Part shown: piece after piece, positions 14,554-21,789 of the stretch | How positions within the stretch are numbered: the stretch's first letter is position 1 | Layout of the letters: each line of letters opens with the position of its first letter | Assembly (NCBI GenBank): GCA_005777415.1 | Contig: SXMI01000153.1 | Coordinates: 1 to 22,286, forward strand | Origin: Actinomycetota bacterium | Lineage (GTDB): Bacteria; Actinomycetota; Acidimicrobiia; Acidimicrobiales; Microtrichaceae | DNA: 22,286 nucleotides | Direction: 5' to 3' | Notes under the pieces: model-generated | Databases searched by the model: none | What the model was told of the DNA's origin: nothing | Seen by the model: only the letters and a program-made list of their open reading frames with translations | Program-made: the position numbers and the translations under genes

Positions 14554-16356
14554 ATGAGCATCGACCATCTGTCGAACCGGCGCCGGACCACGACGTTGCG
14601 GAGGGCATCCGCCGTGTTCGGCGCCTTCGCCGTCATGGCGGCAGTGATCGCCGGAAACCAGCTGACCGCGGGCGCCCAGGGCGGGCCCACCGGGGTGGCG
14701 ATCACCGAGGTCGCCTCCTGGGGCTCGAGCAGCAACACCGGCTATGCCGCCGACTGGTTCGAGGTCACGAACTTCGGCGCATCAGCCGTGAACATCTCCG
14801 GTTGGAAGTTCGACGACAGCTCCAACTCCTTCGGCTCGGCCGCCGCCCTGAACGGCATCACCTCGATCGCTCCGGGCCAGACGGTGATCTTCATGGAGAC
14901 CACCAACCCGACCGTCATCGCCACGTTCCGCACGCTCTGGAACGTCCCGTCCGTCCCGATCGGCACCTACTCGGGGTCCGGTCTGGGCCTCAGCACCTCC
15001 GGCGATGCCGTCAACCTGTTCAACTCATCCGGTTCGCTCGTCACCGGGGTGAACTTCGGGGCGGCGAACACGACCACCACGCCGTACGCGAGCTTCGACA
15101 ACACCGCCGGAGCCGGCGGGAGTTCCTTCCCGACACCGGCCATCTCCACCCTCAGCGCTGTCGGTGTGAACAGCGCCTACGCCAGCACCGACAACGTCGG
15201 CGTGGGCTCCCCCGGTCTCGCATCGTCCGGCGGCGGGACCACGACCACCACCACGACGACGACCACCACCACGGTGCCCGGACCTCCGTATGCGGCGTGG
15301 CCGGGTGGCCCGAACGTGAGCACCGCCGACCTGGCGGGCACGTTCACCAGCAACCTCAGCGGGCTCGACTTCGAGGGCACCGGTGCCGACGCCGGAACGC
15401 TCTGGGCTGCGGTCAACGGACCGGGGACGCTGTTCCGTCTCGTCTTCGACGGCACCAACTGGGTCCCCGACCCGACGAACGACTGGGGGGCGGGCAAGAC
15501 CCTGCGCTACCCGAACGGGTCGGGTGACCCCGATGCCGAGGGGGTCACCTACGTCGGCGAGAACGCCGCCGAGGACGGCCTGTACGTGGCGACCGAGCGG
15601 AACAACGCGGCGAACTCGGTGAGCAAGAACGCGATCCTCCGGTTCGACCCGTCGGCCGCTGGTTCGACCCTCACCGCGACGAACGAGTGGGACATCACCG
15701 CCGACCTGCCGGCCAACGGTGCCAACCTCGGACTCGAGGGGATCACCTGGGTCGACGACCTGTACCTGGTGTCGAACAACTTCTTCGACGAGCGGCTCGG
15801 GAGCATCTACAACCCCGGGGCGTACCCGAACCACGGAGGCGGCCTGTTCTTCGTCGGCGTCGAGGGGACTGGCAACATCTACGTGTATGCGCTCAACAAG
15901 GCCGACAACAGCTACCTCCGCGTGGCCACGTTCTCGTCGGGCTTCCCCAGGGTGATGGACCTGCAGTACGACCGGGACATCCAGCAGCTCTGGGCCGTGT
16001 GCGACGACACCTGCACGGGGCGTTCGCACGTGCTCAGGGTCAACCCGGCGGACGGCCGGTTCGCCATCTCCGCCCGGTTCGAGCGGCCGACGGGGATGCC
16101 CAACACCAACAACGAGGCGTTCGCCGTGGCCACCTCGGCCTACTGCAGCAACGACACGAAGCCCGCCTTCTGGGGCGACGACAACGACGTCAACGGCTTC
16201 TCGCTGCGGGTCGGGACCGTCTCGTGCTCCAGCAGCGTGGGGCCGGATCCGGTCATCCCGGAGTTCCCGGTCGGGGGCGCCGCCCTGGCGCTGCTCCTCG
16301 GGACCGGCCTCCTGCTGTTCGTGCTCCGCCGGCAACGACTCATCGGAGCGGCCTGA
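14554..16356 (+). CDS. Secreted lamin-tail-domain/beta-propeller protein with C-terminal anchor
   Basis: 600 residues from ATG 14554, with AAGGA upstream; an in-frame TTG at 14518 is less likely. Residues 1-42 are a long signal peptide (RRR-TTT-LRR, then AVFGAFAVMAAVIAG, cleavage near AGA). Residues about 46-215 form a lamin-tail domain: VAITEVASWGSSS, DWFEVTNFGASAVNISGWKFDD, APGQTVIFME and SGDAVNLFNSSGSLV. A run of twelve Thr (from residue 229) ending in a Pro linker follows. Residues about 245-555 are a calcium-type or SdiA-regulated-like beta-propeller (TSNLSGLDFEGTGADAGTLWAAV, NLGLEGITWVDDLYLVSNN). The end reads IPEFPVGGAALALLLGTGLLLFVLRRQR: a short motif, one hydrophobic helix and an Arg cluster, as in sorting or CTERM signals. 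It is probably surface-anchored; function is unknown (phytase-like or polymer binding are guesses). Confidence 0.82.
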   Translation: MSIDHLSNRRRTTTLRRASAVFGAFAVMAAVIAGNQLTAGAQGGPTGVAITEVASWGSSSNTGYAADWFEVTNFGASAVNISGWKFDDSSNSFGSAAALNGITSIAPGQTVIFMETTNPTVIATFRTLWNVPSVPIGTYSGSGLGLSTSGDAVNLFNSSGSLVTGVNFGAANTTTTPYASFDNTAGAGGSSFPTPAISTLSAVGVNSAYASTDNVGVGSPGLASSGGGTTTTTTTTTTTTVPGPPYAAWPGGPNVSTADLAGTFTSNLSGLDFEGTGADAGTLWAAVNGPGTLFRLVFDGTNWVPDPTNDWGAGKTLRYPNGSGDPDAEGVTYVGENAAEDGLYVATERNNAANSVSKNAILRFDPSAAGSTLTATNEWDITADLPANGANLGLEGITWVDDLYLVSNNFFDERLGSIYNPGAYPNHGGGLFFVGVEGTGNIYVYALNKADNSYLRVATFSSGFPRVMDLQYDRDIQQLWAVCDDTCTGRSHVLRVNPADGRFAISARFERPTGMPNTNNEAFAVATSAYCSNDTKPAFWGDDNDVNGFSLRVGTVSCSSSVGPDPVIPEFPVGGAALALLLGTGLLLFVLRRQRLIGAA

Positions 16357-16383
16357 GCCGTCGGGTGTCGGTGAACCCGCCGG

Positions 16384-17391
16384 TCACCCCCGCTGCCAGA
16401 CCCGGTGGCGCAGGGCCCGCCGCCCGGCCAGCGCCACCTCGTCGAGCGACGCCACCTCGTCGTCGCTCAGCGACCAGCCGAGGGCACCGGCGTTCTCGGT
16501 GGACTGGCGCTCGTTCTTGGCTCCCGGGATGGGGACCGCCCCCTTGCGGACGACCCAGTTGAGCGCCACCTGACTGGGCGTCCGGCCCCCGTGGGCTTCA
16601 CCGAGCGCCCGGAGTCGCTCCACGATCGGATCCACCAGAACCATGTCGTGATCGCTGAAGTCACGACCGGGCGGGGGCGGTGAGGCCGCTGAGTACTTCC
16701 CCGTGAGCCGCCCCTGTCCGATGGGCGAGTAGGCCAGGAGCACGATGCCGCGATCGTGGCACTCACGGAGCAGACCGCTGGTCTCGGGCATGGTGCGGAG
16801 CAGCGAGTACTCGACCTGGTTCGTCGCCAGACGCACGCCGCGGGCGCGGAGCGCGTCGTCGATCGCACACATCTGGCGAATCGAATAGTTCGAGACACCG
16901 ACGGCACGGGTGAGACCGCTCTGGGCGGCGGCGGCCAGCGCATCGGCCAGGGCACGGGGCCCGCGCAGGCTGATCGGCCCATGGATCTGGTAGAGGTCGA
17001 CCGACGGGACCCCGAGGCGCGCCAACGAGGCCCGCAGCGACGTCAGCAGCGCGAACCGGACCCGGACCTTCTGGGGGGACGGCATGAACTTCGTGGCCAG
17101 CACCACGCCCGAGCGATCCGCAACCGCGGTCTCCGAGTAGAGACGACCGATGATTCGTTCGCTCTCGCCGCCGCCGTAGACCTCGGCGGTGTCGAAGAAC
17201 CCGACGCCGACCCGGAGCGCGGCCGCCCAGGCCGAGCGGATCGACTCCATGTCGAGGCCCGAGTCGTATCCGCCCATGCCCCAGGTCCTGCGGTCGCCCC
17301 ACGCCCAGGTGCCGACTCCGAGGGCCGGGAGCACGACCCCCGACCCCGCCAACGAGTGGGACGGATCAGGAGGCGGAGCTGGGGTCGACAC
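16384..17391 (-). CDS. Aldo/keto reductase
   Basis: 335 residues from GTG 17391. The (beta/alpha)8 aldo/keto reductase pattern is evident: ALGVGTWAWGD near the N-terminus, FFDTAEVYGGGESERIIG (catalytic Asp and Tyr), VLATKF (Lys) and DLYQIHGP (His) give the complete catalytic tetrad. GVSNYSIRQM, NQVEYSLL, LAYSPIGQGRLTGKY and VPIPGAKNERQSTENAGAL form the NADPH-binding end. It should reduce a carbonyl with NADPH in the cytoplasm; the substrate is unknown, though the sequence resembles the general stress/perakine-reductase type. TACGAT lies eight bases before the GTG, a possible leaderless start. It converges with the propeller-protein gene (27 bases between stops) and diverges from the acyltransferase fusion. 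Confidence 0.9.
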   Translation of the reverse strand: MSTPAPPPDPSHSLAGSGVVLPALGVGTWAWGDRRTWGMGGYDSGLDMESIRSAWAAALRVGVGFFDTAEVYGGGESERIIGRLYSETAVADRSGVVLATKFMPSPQKVRVRFALLTSLRASLARLGVPSVDLYQIHGPISLRGPRALADALAAAAQSGLTRAVGVSNYSIRQMCAIDDALRARGVRLATNQVEYSLLRTMPETSGLLRECHDRGIVLLAYSPIGQGRLTGKYSAASPPPPGRDFSDHDMVLVDPIVERLRALGEAHGGRTPSQVALNWVVRKGAVPIPGAKNERQSTENAGALGWSLSDDEVASLDEVALAGRRALRHRVWQRG

Positions 17392-17512
17392 CGAGGGGCA
17401 TCGTAGGACAGGCCGTGGCCGGTCGGCCCGGGTCGTCGGCCGGGGTGTGCGACTGGTCGCCGCCTAGAGTGTCGTCGCCCTCACTGCGCCAGACGATCCA
17501 CAGGTCACGAGC

Positions 17513-19759
17513 ATGTCCCAGGTCACGGCTCCGACAACCTCGATCGAACGACGCCCCACGGAGGGGCGCGACCGGTTCCTCGACGTCGTCAAGGCCGTCG
17601 CCGTCGTCCGGGTGGTGCTGTGGCACACGCTGTCGTGGCCGTGGCTCAGCTGGATCCCGGCGATGCCGGCCATGTTCTTCGCCAACGGCGCGCTGCTCGA
17701 CCGGTCGCTCGGCCGGACGGGGTGGTGGCCCACCGTCCGGGGGCGCCTGCGGCGACTGCTGCTGCCGTACTGGGTGTACGCCTCGGCGAGCGTCCTCGTC
17801 ATGGTGCTCGCCGGTTGGCGACCGGACGCCACCGACCTGGTTCCGTGGGTGGCGCCGGTGGTCGACCCGGTGGGGTCGGCCTGGGGGGCGGAGTTGTGGA
17901 TCCCGCTCTGGTACGTGCGGGCCTACCTGTGGTTCGTGCTCCTGGCCGGTCCGATCCGGATGGCGACCCGACGATGGCCCGTCGCCACCGTGGCGGTCTC
18001 GGTTGCAGGAGTGGTGCTGCTCGGTCGCTGGCAGTCGAGCGGCGCCGAGGTCCCCATGGCCGTCGGGGACCTGCTCGCCTACTCGCCGTTCGTGGTGGCC
18101 GGGATGCTCTACCACCAGCGGGGCGTGCCGCCGCGACGGTGGTGCCTGGCCGCAGCGGCCGCGGCCGGGGTGGCTGCGGTGGCGTTCGTCCGGGTGCCGC
18201 CGGGTTGGGACGGCGTGGTCAACCGGTCCTGGACGCTCACGTTCTGTGTCGGCGTCGTCGGCCTGGGTCTGGTGACGGCGTACCGGGACAGGATCGGTTC
18301 GGTCCGGGGTCGTTGGGGCCGACTCGTCGACGTGATCGGTGTCCGGGCGCTGACGATCTACCTGTGGCAGGGGTTCGGGCTGCTCGTCGCGGCCCACCTG
18401 GTCCGTCGGGCCGCGCTCCCGCCGGGGATCGCCGACGTGCTCGCCCTGGTGACGGTCGGCGTCGTCGTCCTGGCCGCGGTGGCGGTGTTCGGACCGCTCG
18501 AGGACCGGGCGGGCGGCCGTCCGCAGCGGTTGGTGAACCTGCCCGGTTCCGTGCGGATCATCGGGGCCGTCGTGATCGTGTCGTTGGTGGCCGGGGCGAT
18601 CGTGTCGACCGCCCCGGGAGGTGCGGAGACGGGAACCGCCCGGGAGGCGGACCGCGACGAACTCCCACTGTCGGGTCGGGCCGTCGTGGAACGCGCCGGG
18701 CTGGTCGAGGAGTCCCTGGCCGGCACCGACGCCGCACCCGTGCCGGCACCCCGGTCCGATGCGCCCGTGGACCAGCGACTGGCTGCGGCGGCCCAGCTGT
18801 GGTTGGACGATCACGCGGCCCCGCTCGCGACGATCGGCTTCTCGTCGCTCTCGGCAGCCGTGGCGACCGACGACGGACGCGTCTGGTCGCTCGAGTGGGG
18901 GCGGGATCGGCCCGGCGGCCTCACCGTCACCCCTGCGGGAGCTCCCGGTGAGGGTCCGGTGTTCCCGTGGTGGTCCCTCACCAAGGCCGCCACCGTGACG
19001 TGGCTGATGCGCTCGGTCGAGGCGGGGTTGGTGCGGCTCGACGACCCGCTCGCCCGGTGGGTGCCCGAGTCGCCGTACGCCGCCGAGATGACCTTCGAGC
19101 AGCTCGCCAGACACACCGCCGGCCTGCCCAGGGACGAGGGGCTGGCATTCCTCGTGTCCACCCCGGCGGGCGACGTCGGGTCGTGGTACCGGGACGGGCA
19201 GCTCCTGTTCCCGCCGGGCGAGGGCTTCAACTACTCGCGCACGGGCTACCACCTGCTGGCACTCGCCCTCGAGCGGGCCGAGGATCGCGCCTGGAGCGAC
19301 TCGATGCGGGACCTCGGCGAGCGGGCCGGAGCGGTCCTGCTGTTCGACGACGAGGGCTCCACCCTCGGGGAGCCCACCGATCCGGACCGGCGTGGCTACC
19401 GGGGCGGGCTCTGGGCGAGCGGCGGACTGCGATCGACCCCGGCCGACGCCGCCCGGTTCTTCCGCTGGGTCGCCCGGGACGGGCTGCGGGCCGAGTCACT
19501 GGCGGCGGTCACGTCGTTCTCCCTCGATCCGCAGCGGTGGTACTACGGGCTGGGCCTGACGCCGAGGTGCCCGTGCCGGGAGGAGGACGGCCGGCTCGCG
19601 GCCACAGCGTTCGGTGCCGACGGGCCGGGTGGGAGCGTGGCCAGCCGCTTCGACGGGAGGGCGACGGTCGTGCTGGCGCCCGACTCGTGGTTCGACGGGG
19701 GCGCACCCCGACGGGAGTTCTTCGATCTCGAGTCGCGGCTGCTCGCCGCCGCCGGTTGA
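17513..19759 (+). CDS. Acyltransferase-3 membrane protein fused to a serine beta-lactamase-like domain
   Basis: 748 residues from ATG 17513. Residues about 20-365 form an acyltransferase-3 (OafA-type) membrane domain: RDRFLDVVKAVAVVRVVLWH (His38, the expected catalytic His) and about ten hydrophobic segments, ending with IIGAVVIVSLVAGAIV near 350. A linker rich in Glu/Pro/Ala follows (about 370-415). Residues about 420-748 are a class-C beta-lactamase/esterase-like domain: FPWWSLTKAATVTWLM (Ser488-x-x-Lys491), LARHTAGLPRDEG, FNYSRTGYHLLALALE (Tyr motif), and an ASGGLRSTPADAARFFRW stretch. Topology would put the hydrolase outside. Together they could transfer and remove acyl groups on an extracellular polymer. 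The domains are usually separate, so the fusion is notable. The substrate is unknown. Confidence 0.85.
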   Translation: MSQVTAPTTSIERRPTEGRDRFLDVVKAVAVVRVVLWHTLSWPWLSWIPAMPAMFFANGALLDRSLGRTGWWPTVRGRLRRLLLPYWVYASASVLVMVLAGWRPDATDLVPWVAPVVDPVGSAWGAELWIPLWYVRAYLWFVLLAGPIRMATRRWPVATVAVSVAGVVLLGRWQSSGAEVPMAVGDLLAYSPFVVAGMLYHQRGVPPRRWCLAAAAAAGVAAVAFVRVPPGWDGVVNRSWTLTFCVGVVGLGLVTAYRDRIGSVRGRWGRLVDVIGVRALTIYLWQGFGLLVAAHLVRRAALPPGIADVLALVTVGVVVLAAVAVFGPLEDRAGGRPQRLVNLPGSVRIIGAVVIVSLVAGAIVSTAPGGAETGTAREADRDELPLSGRAVVERAGLVEESLAGTDAAPVPAPRSDAPVDQRLAAAAQLWLDDHAAPLATIGFSSLSAAVATDDGRVWSLEWGRDRPGGLTVTPAGAPGEGPVFPWWSLTKAATVTWLMRSVEAGLVRLDDPLARWVPESPYAAEMTFEQLARHTAGLPRDEGLAFLVSTPAGDVGSWYRDGQLLFPPGEGFNYSRTGYHLLALALERAEDRAWSDSMRDLGERAGAVLLFDDEGSTLGEPTDPDRRGYRGGLWASGGLRSTPADAARFFRWVARDGLRAESLAAVTSFSLDPQRWYYGLGLTPRCPCREEDGRLAATAFGADGPGGSVASRFDGRATVVLAPDSWFDGGAPRREFFDLESRLLAAAG

Positions 19760-19891
19760 ACCGGTCGCGGTCGGTCGGATGTCGTCCCCAACGGCGGCGG
19801 GGCCCCGCACGTCGTTGTGGGCGAGTGCTTGGTCGGGCGACAGGAGCGTGCCCGCGGGTGATCCGGATTTCCGGCGCCGCATGTACGGCGC

Positions 19892-20167
19892 ATGGCTCAA
19901 GTCGGTCGCCCCGCCATCGGGGGCCGGGTGTCGGTCCGCCTCCCGGCGGGACTGCTCCGCGAACTCGATCGACGCGCCGCTCTCGGCGGGATGTCGCGAG
20001 CTGAAGCCATCCGCATCCTGCTCGACCGAGCACTCAGCGGAGCGCACGACGACGGCGTCGATCGGACCCAGATCGCCCACCGACTGGCGCTGACGCCTGC
20101 GGAACGCCTGCGGCGAACAGCCGAGGAGACCCGACGGATCCAGGCACTCGTCGGTCCAGCAGCGTGA
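19892..20167 (+). CDS. Ribbon-helix-helix protein, probable antitoxin-like partner
   Basis: 91 residues from ATG 19892. Residues 12-50 form a ribbon-helix-helix: RVSVRLPAGLLRELDRRAALGGMSRAEAIRILLDRAL, with the beta strand RVSVRLP expected to contact DNA as a dimer. The tail, ALTPAERLRRTAEETRRIQALVG, is helical and typical of the small RHH proteins encoded just before nucleotidyltransferase-fold proteins. The stop overlaps the GTG of the next gene as GTGA, so the two are translationally coupled and probably form a toxin-antitoxin-type pair. No clear promoter or ribosome binding site was found in the 130 bases after the acyltransferase fusion. Confidence 0.75.
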   Translation: MAQVGRPAIGGRVSVRLPAGLLRELDRRAALGGMSRAEAIRILLDRALSGAHDDGVDRTQIAHRLALTPAERLRRTAEETRRIQALVGPAA

Positions 20168-20409
20168 CCGCACGGTTCGATCCCGAACGGCTGCTCGAGG
20201 TGCTCACGCGACACGGAGTGGAATTCGTGCTCATCGGTGGCCTGGCATCGGCGGTCCACGGGTCACCGCTCCCCACCGCCGACGTCGACATCACGACGCG
20301 GGTGGCGACGCTCCGGGCGATCATCCGGTCGAAGGAGACTGCGGACCGCGAGAAGGACCGTCGAGCGCTTCCCTACCTCAAGGCGTTGCTCGAGGAAACC
20401 GGCGGCTGA
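20164..20409 (+). CDS. Internally shortened nucleotidyltransferase-fold protein
   Basis: 81 residues from GTG 20164. The N-terminal 45 residues carry the minimal-nucleotidyltransferase start: LTRHGVEFVLIGGLASAVHGSP, with TADVDIT (the two Asp of the active site). The last 30 residues, LRAIIRSKETADREKDRRALPYLKALLEE, match the C-terminal end of the same family, in which the segment (I/M)-R-S-K-x-A-x-x-R-x-K-D is conserved. Complete relatives are about 170-190 residues; here the middle, with the third catalytic acid, is missing and the two ends are joined in frame between about residues 46 and 48. This suggests an internal deletion. It may be inactive as a nucleotidyltransferase but still bind its RHH partner, encoded directly upstream with a 4-base overlap. 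Confidence 0.7.
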   Translation: MTARFDPERLLEVLTRHGVEFVLIGGLASAVHGSPLPTADVDITTRVATLRAIIRSKETADREKDRRALPYLKALLEETGG

Positions 20410-20771
20410 GCCCTGATCCCGCACCACTGGGCCGTGAACCGCGTCGGTCCGTGGAGCCCCACACCGCCATGAGCCCGGCCGCGCGTGGCGTCGTTGAGCA
20501 GCGGATGACCGCTGGATGATGCACCTTCGATCCGACCTGGCGACTCGGATCGGTGCCGGACTCGCTCAGGTCCACAACGCCCAGGCGCTGGAACTCGCAG
20601 TGCACGTCGCCTCATCGCGCGATGCCGGTGGCTCCTGATTCCCCTCAGGTGCGGGCAGCAACCGCGACACGGGCCCGGCCATCGGGCTTCGGCCGGCGAC
20701 TGGCGACACGACATCGGGATCTGGCACACCGTCCGGCCGACAACGCTCGATCCGCGCCCGTCGGAAACCCG
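20410..20771. other. Gene-poor stretch
   Basis: No recognisable gene. The best small frame is 20516-20638 (+), 40 residues beginning MMHLRSDLATRIGAGLAQ; it has no clear ribosome binding site or homology known to me and could be the tail of a lost gene. The region lies next to the tRNA-derived repeats and may be decayed island DNA. Confidence 0.4.
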
Positions 20772-20797
20772 AACGGCAGGCCCGGAGGCCTGCCGTT
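20772..20797 (-). terminator. Hairpin copy A (tRNA-type terminator remnant)
   Basis: An 11-base perfect stem (AACGGCAGGCC pairing with GGCCTGCCGTT). On the minus strand the loop is TCCG, closed by C-G, an UNCG-type very stable tetraloop. It lies 14 bases beyond a tRNA 3'-end fragment at 20812 on the minus strand, the position of a tRNA terminator. No T-run follows. Confidence 0.6.
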
Positions 20798-20811
20798 GGA
20801 AGGATTCCCGA

Positions 20812-20828
20812 TGGTGGCGGGGGCAGGA
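20812..20828 (-). repeat. tRNA 3'-end fragment, copy A
   Basis: The plus strand reads TGGTGGCGGGGGCAGGA, whose complement is the acceptor stem, discriminator A and encoded CCA of a tRNA plus part of the T-stem. It is identical as far as it can be compared to the fragment at the right edge of the window. Beyond GCAGGA the sequence diverges from any tRNA. It is probably a displaced attachment-site remnant. Confidence 0.55.
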
Positions 20829-20869
20829 CCCGTCGCACGCTCCTCCCAAATCCGCCCCGCACAACGCAC

Positions 20870-20893
20870 GACGGCCGCCCGGAGGCGGCCGTC
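20870..20893 (-). terminator. Hairpin copy B (tRNA-type terminator remnant)
   Basis: A 10-base perfect stem (GACGGCCGCC pairing with GGCGGCCGTC) with a TCCG loop on the minus strand, built like copy A but with different stem sequence. It lies five bases beyond the tRNA-like 3' half at 20899 and would terminate minus-strand transcription from it. Confidence 0.6.
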
Positions 20894-20898
20894 TGCGA

Positions 20899-20942
20899 TG
20901 GTGGCGGGGCAGGATTTGAACCTGCGTCCTTCGGGTCATGAG
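20899..20942 (-). repeat. tRNA-fMet-like 3' half, copy B (probable att site)
   Basis: The minus strand reads CTCATGACCCGA, then AGGAC, then the T-arm GCAGG-TTCAAAT-CCTGC, the acceptor strand and CCA. The CAT anticodon, CCC stem strand and TTCAAAT loop resemble the 3' half of initiator tRNA-Met. Sequence 5' of the anticodon loop (21000-20943) cannot form the D-arm or the matching acceptor strand. The acceptor has one C fewer than copies A and C. It begins exactly at the anticodon loop, a common integrase crossover site, so it is read as a displaced 3' end left by integration. Confidence 0.65.
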
Positions 20943-21112
20943 GTGCCTCTCGGTCATGCCGGCCGGTACCGACGGGTGCCGAGTTGCCTGCGATTTCAGG
21001 GGACTAGGGCTCGGGCCGTGCCGACCGATCCGCCCCGTGATGGCCCCTGCCGGCGGCTGCGTTCGAAGCGCCGTTAGAAGTCGGCGCCCCGATCGATGTC
21101 TGCCACATACGT

Positions 21113-21165
21113 CAGATACGAAACGTCTGTTCCATATCTGCTTGCTATCCAGATAGGCTGCCGGT
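21113..21165 (+). promoter_or_regulatory. Leaderless promoter with CAGATA/TATCTG repeats
   Basis: CAGATA occurs at 21113-21118 and 21150-21155 and its complement TATCTG at 21135-21140. The last copy overlaps TAGGCT (21154-21159), a -10 box six bases before the GTG at 21166. The repeats are candidate binding sites for the HTH part of the encoded protein. Confidence 0.5.
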
Positions 21166-21789
21166 GTGAACTTCGTGCGACCGATCGAGGCAATCGTCCC
21201 AGGGGCGCAGGGTCGCGTGCTGGCCGTCCTTGCCGAGACGACCGCTGAGCCCAACCTCCGGACAGTCGCCAGGCTGGCCGGCGTGAGCCTCGCTCAGGCG
21301 TCTCGGGTGCTCCCCGGCTTGGTCGCACTGGGCGTGGTCGAGCGGCGGGAGGTACCACCCTCATCGCTGTTTCGGCTGGTGCCGGAGCACGTCGCCTCCC
21401 AAGCGCTGCTGGCGCTCGCCCGCTCCACCGAGAACGTGCTCGTCGAAATGGGTCGCCTTGCCGCCGCCATGCCACGTTCACCGCTGAGCGTGATCGTCTT
21501 CGGATCGTTTGCTCGCGGGGAGGCCGGACCTGACAGCGATGTCGACATCGTGGTCGTCCGCCCCGCCGAGATCGACGAGGACGACGAGGAGTGGGCAGGA
21601 TCCATCGAGACGTGGCGCCACAACCTCCGACGCCTCACCGGCAACCCGATCGAGCTGTTCGAGGTCAGCGCCGACGAGGCGGCGGCGAAGCTCGTCGGCC
21701 GGAGCCCGCTCTGGTCCGACATCCGACGCGACGGTCGGATCGTTCACGGGCTCGACCTCAATCAGCTGAAAGCAGTTCGGAATGGCTAG
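21166..21789 (+). CDS. HTH-fused minimal nucleotidyltransferase (MntA-like antitoxin)
   Basis: 207 residues from GTG 21166. Residues about 15-75 form a winged helix: GRVLAVLAETTAEPNLRTVARLAGVSLAQASRVLPGLVALGVVERR. Residues about 105-200 form a minimal nucleotidyltransferase with the signature GSFARGEAGPDSDVDIVVV: Gly113-Ser114, ten residues, then Asp125-Val-Asp127, the GSX10DXD motif of MntA. The third acidic residue probably lies in the IELFEV strand. In known HepT/MntA systems the nucleotidyltransferase adds AMP to the HEPN toxin and neutralises it. The HTH suggests it also represses its own promoter. It overlaps the HEPN gene by 8 bases. AT content is higher just upstream than in neighbouring genes, fitting a transferred element. 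Confidence 0.85.
   Translation: MNFVRPIEAIVPGAQGRVLAVLAETTAEPNLRTVARLAGVSLAQASRVLPGLVALGVVERREVPPSSLFRLVPEHVASQALLALARSTENVLVEMGRLAAAMPRSPLSVIVFGSFARGEAGPDSDVDIVVVRPAEIDEDDEEWAGSIETWRHNLRRLTGNPIELFEVSADEAAAKLVGRSPLWSDIRRDGRIVHGLDLNQLKAVRNG

Noticed and set aside
15238..15275. The ACC/ACG run as a repeat array or regulatory microsatellite
   Set aside because: It is an in-frame threonine linker with mixed codons in a secreted protein, with no equal-length spacing to suggest a CRISPR or slippage switch.
17366..19252. A 628-residue minus-strand frame opposite the acyltransferase fusion
   Set aside because: His/Arg/Pro/Gln-rich composition and no motifs; the plus strand codes for a clear two-domain membrane protein.
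20516..20638. A 40-residue plus-strand frame as a real gene
   Set aside because: No ribosome binding site, no promoter and no family resemblance; noted only in the gene-poor stretch.
20899..20990. A complete tRNA at copy B
   Set aside because: The sequence 5' of the anticodon loop offers no D-arm and no strand matching the CCCCGCC acceptor; only the 3' half exists, with one base missing in the acceptor.
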